Positions 1-10,773 of a DNA stretch of 64,000 bases are shown here, piece after piece. Source of the stretch: Tetragonia tetragonoides (Eukaryota; Streptophyta; Magnoliopsida; Caryophyllales; Aizoaceae); assembly GCA_038025085.1 (NCBI GenBank), contig CM076154.1:36932501-36996500 (forward strand). Direction: 5' to 3'. The notes under the pieces are model-generated. The model was not told the DNA's origin. It searched no databases and was given only the letters and a program-made list of their open reading frames with translations. Within the stretch, counting starts at the first letter, position 1. Each line of letters opens with the position of its first letter. The translations under genes were made by a program, and so were the position numbers.

Positions 1-900
1 GTTAAAGGAAAATTTGTCGAAAATAATTCCAAGTTTCAGCGATTAGACAAAAATAATCCCAAATTGCAACGTATACAAAAATAATCTCAAGTTGTCAATT
101 TTGTCACAAAAATAGTTCGTTAACTAACACCGTCTAACTCTGTTACTTTATTAGTGCTAATTAAACTAAATCCTCATTAGCTTCTTTAATTTTTTTTGGG
201 TTTTCTTACTAACAAGTACCAAATCACAAACCCCAACTAAAATCAAACTCTAACTGATTCCTTATTTCTCTATCCTCACCGCCACCTCGCACCACCACCT
301 CATTCACCACCATCACCTCCACCATTGTTCGACGTCCACAACACCACTCCACTGAAACCCACTTTCTCTCTCCTGTTTCAGACTCTCCACCCTCCTCAGA
401 CGACACTGTTACACCACCTCCACCAGTTATTAGAAAAAAGACACAAAAATGAGTTGAGAAGTCCTGAACCAAAGTGGAAACTAGTGGATTGTATTGACGG
501 TGGTGATTGTGGCGAAGGAGGTGTGGGGAGGCCGTAACTATGGTGGTGGAGGTGGTGGTGAGAAGTAGTGGGTTGTAGACTTGTAATGGTAAGAGAGAGA
601 GGAGCAAGCGGCAGCTTAATACTTGAAATTTGAAAAAAATTTAATCTTAATTATTTTATTGTATTTGGGTTAGAAATTGTTTTATTGTAAAAGATTAATG
701 TACACTAATAATATAATAATTAATTAACAAGATTGAGTGTGTTTAATTAGCGCTAAGAGTAACAGAACTTGACGGTGTTAAGTAACGGATCATTTTTGTG
801 ACAAAATTGACAACTTGGAATTATTTTCATAGAAGTTGCAACTTGGGATTATTTTTGTCTGACCGCTGAAACTTGGGATTATTTTCGTAACCCACAATTT
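1..900. mobile_element. Mutator-like non-autonomous element with long terminal inverted repeats
   Basis: Bases about 18-175 and about 735-887 are inverted copies of each other. Both arms read inward with the AAAATAAT(T/C)CCAAGTTTCAGCG pattern, then a shared TTGTCAATTTTGTCACAAAAAT block, then ACCGTC and TAATTAAAC. Arms of about 150 bp around a GC-richer, pyrimidine-rich centre fit a Mutator-like element. The left terminus is at or just outside the window, so the target duplication cannot be checked. The centre (about 224-607) is open on both strands but is low-complexity Pro/Thr/His coding; it may be captured host sequence or simple repeat. No transposase is present. Confidence 0.65.
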
Positions 901-1913
901 CATTTGCCTAATTATGAGTAATTTCTCATTTTTTTTCCCTATTCTTCCTTACAAACCATCCCATTTACCTTTTTTTACCAACATTTTCAACTTTTAAAAC
1001 GTTTTATCTCTTAGGACTTCCTAGAATACCCAAAAGTTAAAGTATCAAATTGTATCTTCTATTTTTGGGGCTCTCAATGGGTGTTTTGAATTTCTTAGAA
1101 CCATAAAATGAGGGTGAGGAGGAAATGGAGAGGAAGGTTTATGAGGAAAATATAGGGAGAAAAATAGAAACTACTCACAAGTTAGGCCAAACACTACCTT
1201 ATGCTTTTATGAAATACTAGTAATTACAGAATAATATCACAGACTAATCGGTTGAAACACACATATACTATAAAGTTTGCATTTTGTAAATATAGTTGGA
1301 TTCAGAAAAAAAAAAAATCAAAATTATAATAATAGTATGTGTGTGTGCGTATGTTAAAATTCGAAATGAGTTATCTAAAATGAAATATATATTTCAAAAA
1401 TAAATAGATATTATTTCAAATTAAACTGAAATGAACTAAAGAGATTATTTCATCATTTGAGTGAAAAATAACACTCTCTACCAGTATGCTTATCAACATT
1501 CAAGTACCCAAAATCAGAGCTTGGCAAGCCCTTCAATTTGCAGTCATTTTCTCAAAATCTTTGACCATCACTAGTCTTCCTCATTTTGGACCTCCCTGTT
1601 CTTATTTGGCAACAGAAATGGCCTAGCTAGGGGTATAATGATGCTATCATAGTACTATAAAATCATAACTCACCCACAAAGAAAAGAAAGAAAGAAATCA
1701 AACTCTTTGTTTTACTGACAGAAGTTGCAATATGAGAGGAAATCACCTCTGATTTTGTAACTCATAATTATAAGCTGCCAAGTCTTTAATCATGAATCTC
1801 TGCCTCGTGTAGCGAAAGCAGTAAAGAAAAGTCGGCCAACAACAATGATACCAGTTGACTACCATCAAGCGACCAAATCAACATTCCTGATAGGATATAC
1901 TAATATTAATTAA
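901..1913. other. AT-rich intergenic spacer
   Basis: I see no gene, RNA or clear element here, only AT-rich sequence with short A and T runs. Confidence 0.6.
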
Positions 1914-1933
1914 TATACTCCATGTTAATTTGT

Positions 1934-2294
1934 CGATTTTACCCTTTTAGAGCTTACCGAAGATCTGACCCTTAATAAGAAACTTTGGCGTTGTAGGATC
2001 CATATAGATGACACTACTTTGAGGGTGAGGTTTTTATTTATTTATTTGTTTGTTTGTTTGTTGGGTATTATTTTATTTATTTATTTTATTTATTTAATTA
2101 TTATTATTGCATTCACTTGTTTTAACATCCACCTTTTTGTCTGTTTCCTACTGATTTCAAAAATCAAATTGTTTTCGTGGGTCTTCCGCAAATAGCTTCC
2201 CTGCTAGGCGACTAGTTAGGGCTAAGGCTGCGTACATTTGGACCTCCCCAAACCCCGCCCTCGGCGGAATATTTACTGGGTTGTTGTTGTTGGG
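1934..2294 (+). mobile_element. SINE with Au/TS-type 3' end
   Basis: The element is flanked by a perfect 20-bp direct repeat (1914-1933 and 2295-2314, starting TATACTCCATG), the signature of target-primed insertion. Its 3' part (from about 2226) carries AAGGCTGCGTACAT followed by GACCTCCCCAAACCCCGCC and ends in a TTG-repeat tail; this is the characteristic 3' end of the Au/TS class of plant SINEs as I know it. It is longer (361 bp) than typical because of an internal TTTA/TTTG microsatellite at about 2033-2110. Confidence 0.75.
2033..2110. repeat. TTTA/TTTG compound microsatellite
   Basis: Runs of TTTA, then TTTG, then TTTA units are directly visible. They lie within the SINE insertion. Confidence 0.9.
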
Positions 2295-2374
2295 TATACT
2301 CCATGTTAATTTGTAATCATCAATTACTCTATTGAGTACAACAGTAGCCTTTTCTTATTAGTAGTTCGTCCTAA

Positions 2375-2490
2375 TTTTTGGTGAGACGAGAGTCGTTTTT
2401 TAGTGAAATAAGGTCACGATTCATATACATTACTCATAATCCTTAAATAGTGACTCCATTATATTATGAGTCGGTCTCACAAAACTAGAA
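2375..2490. repeat. Dispersed repeat, intact (empty-site) copy
   Basis: This stretch (GTGAGACG, then GTCGTTTTTTAGTGAAATAAG, then AAATAGTGACTC, then ATGAG) matches the two flanks of the CACTA element at 7425-7442 and 9428-9515. It therefore represents the same repeat family without the transposon. No coding capacity is seen. Confidence 0.6.
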
Positions 2491-2504
2491 TCGATAAAAA
2501 CAAA

Positions 2505-2690
2505 CCTGATTCGAACCCGACTTGAAAATGTTTGACCTGCTAATAATCTGAACCTGACCCGAATTTGTAAGATAAGAGTTTATCTGACCCGAAAACCCGA
2601 TCCTAAATGACCAGCCTGATAGTAACCCGACCCAATAATGATCGAACTTGAAATTACTAAACTCGATTCAACCAGTTTACTAGGTCTACA
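2505..2690. repeat. Degenerate short repeat rich in GACCCGA/AACCCGA
   Basis: Loose tandem copies of ACCCGA-type hexamers are visible across this stretch. The origin is not clear and no gene is present. Confidence 0.45.
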
Positions 2691-2970
2691 CAAGACTTAC
2701 TCTAGTAATAATCGGTATAGAATTTTTGGGAGGTTAGGCTGTAAATACAGAGGGAACAAAAAAGAGCGGTGAAAAGGGGGAGCTATAGTTATAGGTTTGT
2801 TTCTGGTTGTATCTACCCCTCTTGTTGTATTTTAAAGTAGTTAGCCAAACACAACCTACCTTCTCTCTCTACTATCTTCTTCTTCTCTCTCTCAAATTAT
2901 TATGTTCATGATGCTGTTCTCTGTTTCACTCCACAAACCCCCATAAAAAATCAAAACAATCTTCTTTTTG

Positions 2971-2980
2971 CACTATATAT
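2971..2980 (+). promoter_or_regulatory. Candidate TATA box for the MIR166 transcript
   Basis: CACTATATAT lies about 120 bp upstream of the miR166 star arm and follows a CT-rich tract (2861-2900), a common arrangement in plant Pol II promoters. A second TATATAT-type motif lies at about 2991-3008, so the exact start is uncertain. Confidence 0.4.
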
Positions 2981-3075
2981 TCTTTTGAGGGTATATATTG
3001 GGATATATAAAACATTTGCATAAATTCATCAAATCACAAGTGTCAAAGAAAGATGAATGAAGAAATCAAAATGGG

Positions 3076-3246
3076 AAAGCTCAATTTTTGCGGGGAATGT
3101 TGACTGGCCCGAAGACCACCACCAATTATACACAAAATCATCAATCTAATTTTTATGTTCATAAATTTTTTTTGGTCATAATTTTTTTTTTTGTTAATTG
3201 TTGTTTGCCTTCGGACCAGGCTTCATTCCCCTCAAATTGGGCTTCA
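3076..3246 (+). ncRNA. MIR166: MIR166 precursor hairpin
   Basis: Positions 3211-3231 match the canonical 21-nt miR166 exactly (begins TCGGACCAGG, ends CATTCCCC). The opposite arm at 3094-3114 (GGAATGTTGACTGGCCCGAAG without its last base is 20 nt) is a typical miR166 star: it pairs with the mature strand with a few central mismatches and leaves 2-nt 3' overhangs. The stem extends outward, AAGCTCAATTTTTGC opposite AAGCCCAATTTGA. The loop is AT-rich and about 90 nt. miR166 is known to guide cleavage of HD-ZIP III mRNAs (PHB/PHV/REV class), setting leaf polarity and meristem pattern. The copy looks intact. A 71-codon frame over the hairpin is probably incidental. Only the subfamily letter is unknown. 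Confidence 0.95.
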
Positions 3247-4811
3247 AAGTTCATCCAAAAATCATCAACAGATCTCAATTTGTATTTGTTCTGCTTCATC
3301 TGAAAATGGGTAAGATTTAAGTTTTGATTTTTTCAATTGGGTTTATTAATAAATAATCATTGAAATGTGCAGATTGGTATAATGATGAAAAGGGTTGAAT
3401 TTTTTTTTTTTTTGTTTTTCTTTTTGGTTTATCCTTCTTGTTTGTGACAGAGTGAATAGGTTGGGGGTTTTTGTATGGTTTCATGATTGCTGTTTGGTTG
3501 TTGTTGGATTTGTTTAGGTTTTGTTGTTGGGTTTTGAGAATTTCAACGCTAGCTATCATGGCTTCTCTCTCTATCTGTGAGAGGGTTTCTTGTGTGTCAG
3601 TGATCATTTTGACTCTTTTCAATCCCTAGTTTTTGTTTTCCATCATTGAACTCAATTTTTTCATCATTAGCAACCCCTTTTCCAAGCTTCTCCTAGGGTT
3701 TCATGTTTCTTCTTCATTTGCTTTTTTTTTTCTTTTTTTTTTTTTATATTTTTTTTTGGGTTTAATTGTTGTTTTTCAGATTCTCACATTTTAGACTAGA
3801 TATTTGATTAACAACAAATTAAATGCCCTTTTTATTCTTGTTTAAAAGTTGGTAGGTGTATAGATAAGACAGTACTGATGAATGTTGATCTTGGCCAACT
3901 TTTATGTAATGTGGTGTTCTTGGCCAATTCGTCTTGTATGAGGCCGCCTCAAGATGAGGTCACATCTGTAACCAAGTCAGACGTTTGAGCCGACTCACGT
4001 CGAGGTGCCTCATATGAGAATTTGTGGTTCTTGGCCTTACTAATGACCTCTGTGTATGTGTATAGCTTTGTGATTGAAGATTCTGCAGCATCAAAGTAAT
4101 AAAGAGAGGCAATAGATGATGATAAACAAAATTTGAAGGGCACAAATACAATTTTATTGAGATGATCTTTACTGGAAAGAACCAAAGAGGTATCTTTGAT
4201 TTGTTAACTTTCTGATAAAAATTGGTCCTTTTTTGACATTTTTCTGCTGTAGCTAAGATTCCTCCTTTATTTTCCTAGATCAAAATTCCATAGAATGAAC
4301 TAGATGCTACACATCTTTGAAGAAGAAGTAATTCTTTTATCAACTTTAATTTATTATCATGAATTTGTGGTATGTCATGTCGTCTTCTTGGCTTTTCCTT
4401 GCTAGAATCTAATTATACAATTTAAAAACAAAGAAAAAACATTTTCTTGCAAGTTTATGCATGATTCTGGAAAATCATTATGCTGATCTAACTTCTCGAC
4501 TAAACACTCCTTGCATTTTGCTTAATTAGGAAGGTTGTCTTGTGGCTTTGCTCTTGATTGGATTCAACAATTTGGTCTTTTTTTTTTAACTTAACTGATG
4601 CCCTAATTTAGTTTATTGTTTACCTTAAGCTGCATGTTATTAGCTTTCAGATCAATATATAGTACTCTAGTTTCCAGTAACAAGCTTGGGTTAATGTAGT
4701 TAAGCCTATAGATAGATAGCCTTTATACTGTTATACTAGCAGACATGTTAGGACTCCCTGGCTAGTGCCACTGTATGTATCCAGTAATTATCAGATAACC
4801 TCAGTATTTAA
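3247..4811 (+). other. Probable downstream part of the MIR166 primary transcript, plus repeats
   Basis: There is no protein gene. A possible splice donor (GG/GTAAGATT, about 3306-3316) and several acceptors (for example TTTTTCAG, about 3772-3780) suggest that the primary transcript may be spliced, as several MIR166 transcripts are. This is inference. Poly-T tracts lie at 3402-3414 and 3719-3760. Confidence 0.35.
3931..4019. repeat. Palindromic dispersed repeat, copy 1
   Basis: It begins with TATGAGGCCGCCTCAAGATGAG and ends with CGAGGTGCCTCATATGAG, so the termini are inverted GAGGC/GCCTC motifs. Related copies are at 13936-14040, 24311-24412 and 29132-29227. Confidence 0.55.
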
Positions 4812-4909
4812 GGGTGTTATACTCTCCACTTACAGAGTAGTGATTGGTTCAGTTCAGTTCAGTTCAGTCGAATGGAGTTCAATTCAGTTCATTCCAAAAG
4901 AACGCACCC
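4812..4909. mobile_element. Tourist-like (PIF/Harbinger) MITE, short copy
   Basis: The ends are GGGTG and CGCACCC, flanked by TAA on both sides (4809-4811 and 4910-4912), matching the 3-bp TWA duplication of PIF/Harbinger elements. The inside is made of TTCAG units and shares its right end (AAGAACGCACCC) with the larger copy at 8408-8637. Confidence 0.7.
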
Positions 4910-4912
4910 TAA

Positions 4913-6107
4913 TATAACATTGATTAATTGGCTGGAGTTAAAAAAAAGGTATCTAATGAATTGTTATGATATATACTATTACTTCAGTATCATTTGAAGC
5001 GTATACTTGTATAGCAACAGAAAAAATGGAGGAACTGGCTAGAACTTGATGGTCATATACATATTGTACTGTACCCTTTTTTTTGGCACCATAAGACTCT
5101 AAAGCAGCACTGTACAAGTAGTAATTTAATAGTTTTTACTGTTGTTGATCTGATTAATTTGGTTTGTTTTTACTATTGGTAACATATACAATGGGAGATT
5201 TCCAAGTAAAAATGTTGGTAGTCAGAGTAGAAACTAAAAGAGTAGAGTACACAGTGGGTGATTTCAGAGAAGAAAGACAAGACCGGAAACATCGGGTGAT
5301 GGTATCTCAGAAATGCAAGGCAACCTTTTTAAGCTCTACTAGAAGGCTACCTAAGCCCCTCTGTTGTCTTCTCTTTCTCTCTCTCCCTTTCTCTATTCCC
5401 TTTTGGAAAATGTCAGATGCTTCATTGCGGGTTTCAATGAACAATTCTCAGTGAATGAAGGCCAAGATATGATATGAGAGAAGCCTTTGTAGTGCCCAAT
5501 TTTCAAGAACTGCAAGCTCACCTTCTTTTCTTTAGTTTTTTACAACTAATGAATAAATGTAGAGCTCAATGTATTGCACCAAATTGGTGATGAGAAAAGG
5601 ATGTGCTCATGTGTCTGCATTATAGTATAAAAGTTCCTACTTGAGGTAGATTCTTTTAACTTAATTAGACTAGATGTTATAGATGTGTAAGTTCGATCCT
5701 CAATTTCAATTTGAATTAGGCCAATATGTTCTTTTCCACCTACTTAATATTCGGTTTCGTGTTCACTTCTGCTCAATGGATTTCTTGATCTATATATCTT
5801 ATTATGAGCAATTTGAAATGTATGGGGGTTCCTAATTGAGTGGGGATCGGAGTAGCCGAGTACGGGGTTCCCCAATTCCCATCAACCAAAGAGTACGAAT
5901 GTGCAAGATACATACCTTGGTTAGGAGCCTTGTTGAGAATTGATACACTTGTGAGTTGTGACTTGTGAGTGTGCTTGAAGTGAAAAGATTAGCTATTTGT
6001 TGTAGTCTTGTTTGTTACAAGTTATATGTGTTCTTTCTTCTCGATTACATATCTCTTTCTTTGTTTTCTTTGTTGTTGTAGTCTTGTAGTTGTTGATCTC
6101 ATTTTTT
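4913..6107. other. Intergenic spacer
   Basis: No recognisable gene is present. A 96-codon frame at 5164-5454 starts at a non-ATG codon and has no family features. Confidence 0.5.
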
Positions 6108-6191
6108 AACTCCCTTCGTCCCAATTTAATATCTCATTTTGTAATTTGCAACTCACAAGTGGTCAATTACATTATTGGGACGGAGTGAATA
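6108..6191. mobile_element. Stowaway-like MITE
   Basis: The left end CTCCCTTCGTCCCAAT and the right end ATTGGGACGGAGTG are inverted copies, with TA dinucleotides nearby. The CTCCCTCCGTCCC terminus is the Stowaway signature. The element is about 80 bp and has no coding capacity. Confidence 0.7.
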
Positions 6192-7442
6192 ATTAATAAC
6201 CTAGGTAAATACTCATCCTCTCCTAATATTCCAATAACATGGTAGTATAAATTATGATAAACTCACATCCTATAATATTACACATACATACACAAACCTC
6301 TAACAATTTTCCGTACATTGAGCCTAGCTATACAAATATACAATAAGCAAAGTGAAGAAAAAAGAATCAAAATAACCAGCAAGTTTGATTACTTCTATAA
6401 GAATTTCATGACATAGTCAGATTCTACTTGAAAGGCAGGTGTTCAATTGTATGGACAACAGCGCAGCAAGAGATTCGCTTCTTAAACTCTGGCGAATGAA
6501 GGTGGAGGACAGAATGTATTCTCTAAGGAAGATGTGTCAGTGTTATGAACTCAATTTATTCTTAGTATTTCAAAAAGCTGGTAGGTAAATAAATAATCAA
6601 GGTTAGATAGGTATGATCGTCATCAGATTTTCGTATAGTACTGTTGGTGCATATTTGTTGCTTAACCCCGTAATCAATGTATGTTATACAAAGCCAATTA
6701 GGTTTTAGCCGGGTGGTAAAGGCTGAGGTCTTCGGTAAATTAGGTTTTAGACTGACGATTATCGACTAAAGACTAAAGTCAGCTTGAATCTTGTTCAATC
6801 CATAATTAACACATGGAATCCCTTCTCTAGCAGACACCACTTCATCTAGGCATGGCAATTTGGGTTAAGAGGTTGAATTCGGGTTATATTTTGGGTCAAT
6901 GGTAATAAAAATACTCACAAATAATGTGAAATGATAAAAAGTTACTTTTTATATAATAATTAGAATCGAATCAAGTTGAGGTTAACTTTAAGCAATTTTG
7001 GACTCGCATCTCTCATGATAACTTTAGGTCGGGTTCATGTCGACACGGATCAACTATTGCCTAAGACTTCATCGACTTCATTGGTAAAGCAGAGTTTGCA
7101 ACCCCCTAGAGAAAAACCATCTGGTAGAAAAATTCTTTACACAGAGACAATTGTGGGGTATTTTGGACAATTGGTGAATAAAGCTCTATCCAACAATATC
7201 ATATGAGTGAAGAAGGGTAATGACGCTTGATGTAAAGTTCTTTCGTTGAGTGCTCAATAATGGCATTAGATAGTTCCAGTTTTTGCGAAAAATTAACGAC
7301 CTTTTATTAAATTGTTTGACGCTTTTGGAGGTACTGAATTGACACTGTCGACTTGAGCATGTATTAATATTTTGTGATGGTAAGCATGAATGTTATACAA
7401 AATTTTTATAAGACGATTTTTTGAAACTTTTAGTGAGACGGA
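6192..7442. other. Intergenic spacer
   Basis: AT-rich sequence with no supported gene. The frame at 6976-7206 has no recognisable features. Confidence 0.5.
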
Positions 7443-8087
7443 CACTACAAAAAAAGCTTAAATAGCAACGGATTTTAGCAACGGAAAAACAATCCGTTAT
7501 TAAGCTAGCAACAGATTAGAATTAATCCGATGCTAGAATAATCTTAACAACGGATTGTAATTTCGTTGCTAACTAGCAACGGATTTTGATCTGTCCGTTG
7601 CTAAGCTAGCAACGGAATTTATCAATCGTTGCTAAGCTAGCAACGGAAGTTGTCAACCGTTGCTAATGTCACTATTAAAAAATTAAGGGAACATCTTAGC
7701 AACGGAATCTGTTTATTTCCGTTGCTAAGAATATGCATTATTATATTAAGCGCCTTGGTTATTGCGGGTTATGTAACAATGACGACAAATTTTGAGCTAT
7801 GTTTTTCTTTCTACAAACTTTTGCTTTTTTTTTTTGCCATCTTATTACTATTAATGTCTGTTGAATCAACGTTGCCATAATTTTCCTTTACACTGGATTT
7901 GAGAGTATTGTAGTATGTTTTTACGTTTTTAGTTGTTTGACTTTGCTTCGTTCTTTCTCATTGATATATTTTATTTGTTTATTACAATTAACCTCATGAA
8001 AAACCCATTTTTAGCTAGATTTTTACACCCAAACTATAAATATTTTGGATCCATCATCACTACTTGCTTATATAATAGAAAATGCAA

Positions 8088-8282
8088 CCAAGGAGGTGTG
8101 ATTGATTGATAGGGACTCATCCATCCTTAACCAAGGTCGAGGGTTCGAAACTCGCCTTGGGCATGGAGCAACTTTAAATTCCTTGACCAGTTGTCCCACC
8201 CTTTGAGATGACTACAATCCAACGCGGGGAAATAGTTACTATGATCGACGGTGAATACCCTTGATCGTGAACCAAAAATAAA
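8088..8282 (+). mobile_element. tRNA-derived SINE, family 1
   Basis: The head reads AAGGAGGTGTGATTG...GAGGGTTCGAAACTC, an A/B-box-like Pol III promoter with a GGTTCGAAA B box. The insert is flanked by TATAATAGAAAATGCAA (8071-8087) and a copy with one mismatch (8283-8299). A second member is at about 22103-22300. Confidence 0.8.
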
Positions 8283-8407
8283 TATAATAGAAAGTGCAAT
8301 ATCTCAGATTGTTTTAGTCTAGATGCATTTAAGGTGGCTAAATACAAAGTCGGAATAAATATATTTCATCATCAATACATGTTTACTTAAGACTTTAAAA
8401 TAATTAA

Positions 8408-8637
8408 GGGTGCCTTTGATAGAACTTATACAGTTAGTTCAGTTCAGTTCAATTAAGTTTATGTATGAACATTGATTTCAAATTCAATTAATAATGTTCA
8501 GTTTCAATGGTGCTGAGTTCAAAAACATACTTTTTATCTCACGTATCAAGTTGTGTTCAATTCAGTTCGGTGGTGTCCAGCTCAATAGTGTTGAATTCAG
8601 TTCAGTTCAAATAAGTTCAACTCTAAAGAACGCACCC
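8408..8637. mobile_element. Tourist-like (PIF/Harbinger) MITE
   Basis: The termini are GGGTGCCTTTGATAG and CTCTAAAGAACGCACCC (imperfect inverted), flanked by TAA at 8405-8407 and 8638-8640. The inside is rich in AGTTCAGTTC units. It is a longer member of the family at 4812-4909 and lies inside the CACTA element. Confidence 0.75.
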
Positions 8638-8944
8638 TAATTAACTTGTTTAAGCTTAAGAGGTAGTTGAATCATAAGTTACATTTCATGCGTATAGAAT
8701 TCAAATTCTTCCTTTTCAATTTTACTTGTTATGTTTTCCTAAATTTATGATTAACTCATTCATAAACTATAGGATTTTAATTTGTTTTAGTTTTAATACG
8801 TCTAATCAGAATACAAAGAATAGCAAATTGAAGAAAATGACAAAAAAAAAAAAAAAAGTGGATAAAATTTTGAGGAAAGGAAACTCAAACAAGCACTCTG
8901 AGCTTAAATATCATTGTGTCCCATACGTGACACAAGTTACCAAA

Positions 8945-9130
8945 TAGCCCAGTTGGTGACCGCGCATTGGAATGCTATTGCTCGCTTGCAACTGGTTCCA
9001 GGTTCGAAACATGGTACTGCCTTAGCCCACCCTTTAGTAACGAGGAATGATATTGTGATTCTGCTGGACAACTCATAAGTCACCCTCCGTATAAGAGGGT
9101 GGGGAATCTGTGTGGCCCCACAGCTTATAA
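8945..9130 (+). mobile_element. tRNA-derived SINE, family 2 (approximate ends)
   Basis: The head AGCCCAGTTGGTGACCGCG followed by CAGGTTCGAAACATGG resembles tRNA A and B boxes. The body is about 190 bp, ends in an A-rich tail (about 9138-9150), and lies inside the CACTA element. No clear target duplication was found, so the limits are estimates. Confidence 0.6.
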
Positions 9131-9427
9131 TAACGTATAAAAAAATCAAATGCTTTCAGTTACTGTCACTGTCTCCGTATTTTTTCCATTCTTTGTATAA
9201 TACGGTTAGCAACGGATAAAGCTTTCAAGCCGACGCTAGACTTAGCAACGGATCAGATCCAGTCCGTTGCTAAGCTCGGCGTCGGTTTACCGTATTCCGT
9301 AGCTATATTTCTTAGCGTCGCGCTTTTCGGCAACGGATCACTTCCGTTGCTAACACTCAATAGCGTCGGATTTTACGTCTACAGCGTCGGATTTACCCCG
9401 ACGCTATTTAGCGTTTATTTTATAGTG

Positions 9428-10460
9428 GGGGTCATTTTTTAATGAAATAAGAGTCACTGCTCACCATAAGTGACCCCTACATTTCTAAATAGTAACTCTA
9501 TTTTTATGTGAGTGGAAATGTTAATAGATGAAATAACCACTTTTTTTTTGTGCAAGATGAAATAACCACTTTGTCCTCACAAATTGATCAATAATTTTGC
9601 GACGTGTGGGGATACAATTTACTTAATTGGCACCTATCAACACAACAAACTTATGGAGTATTTATTAGGTGACGCGTGACAATAACAAAAGGGAATGAGT
9701 CGCTTGTGTTTTAGTAGATTAGATTAATAATTAATATACATATGTGTACTAATTGAGGGAGTATTTCTCTCCAAAATATGAAGAGAAAAATAAATAAATT
9801 TTTATCTTTGATGTATATACATCTGAATTGGTCTTACGCAAGAGTTACTGTTTATGATCTATGAATCATACAAGTATACAACCATATAATTCAGACCATA
9901 TAGCTATACACAAAAATTCATATGAGACGATCTTAATATGATAATAGAAAACCTCTCGATAATCCCTTATCCCAAATATGATGCAATTGGGTGGACTTAC
10001 AATACAATAGTGGAAATATATAATGAAAAAGGCCATAAAAAATCAAGCAATGATTTCCAAATTTCCAATCCATTTTATTAACAAACCAGAAAGATTGATA
10101 ATCAAGCAAAACATACAGCTGTTCTTGAACTGTGAATATGATACAACAACCAGTTCAGATAGAGATCCAACTCTCTACCAACTATAAAGTTTCAATATCA
10201 TCAAATTCCCCAACTCACACTCCCACAGGCCACATACGAGTAAAACTAAATGATAATCAGTCAAACCCCTAAAAAAAACAAAAAAAAAAAAACAATTCCA
10301 GCACATATCAAAGTGGTCTTTATTTCCTTTTATATTCTTATTTTATTTAGTTTTTATTATGATTTCTTTCTTAATATATTCAGTTTCCTATAATATAACC
10401 CATTATTATTATTTTTCCACTAATATAATCCTTTTTTATCCCGTATTTCATGCCCCTCTC
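9428..10460. other. Intergenic spacer with right half of a dispersed repeat
   Basis: 9428-9515 continues the repeat interrupted by the CACTA element. The rest is AT-rich and I see no gene. Confidence 0.5.
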
Positions 10461-10479
10461 TCTTAAATCATCAAAAATA

Positions 10480-10670
10480 ACACCACCACCACCATTACTC
10501 CATTAATCCCCTCTTTTTTCTCTCTCCAAAAACTCTTTCTCTCTCTCTCTGAATAATCCTTTTTCTTCCATCTTTCACTTGAGGAGACAGAACAGGGGGC
10601 CAAAGGCGGGCGTTTTCGCCCTCCCTCCCTTTCTCTCTCCTCAATTTCTCTCTCTCTCTCTCCTGAAATC
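10480..10670. repeat. CT-rich tract in the presumed 5' leader
   Basis: Repeated CTCTCT runs (about 10510-10550 and 10620-10665) precede the membrane-protein gene. Y-rich patches near transcription starts are common in plants. Confidence 0.6.
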
Positions 10671-10773
10671 AAAAACAAACCCAGAAAAACAAAAACTCAT
10701 ACCTTCATGAAAAACGACGACGGATTGTCATTGAAAGATTCAAACTTTTACCAAAAACAACAATTATCTTTCA

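Larger units (their letters stand above)
7443..9427. mobile_element. Non-autonomous CACTA (En/Spm) element with nested insertions
   Basis: The left end is CACTACAAAAAAAGC and the right end is TTTATAGTG (inverted CACTATAAA), the CACTA terminus. Both subterminal regions (7460-7730 and 9205-9420) are packed with direct and inverted AGCAACGGAT/TCCGTTGCTA and AGCGTCGGAT units, as expected of transposase-binding repeats. The flanking 3 bp are GGA and GGG, one mismatch from a target duplication. No transposase is present. Two SINEs and a Tourist MITE are inserted inside. Confidence 0.8.

Noticed and set aside
3088..3303. 71-codon frame
   Set aside because: It spans the MIR166 hairpin, starts at a non-ATG codon and its composition follows the RNA stem and AT-rich loop.
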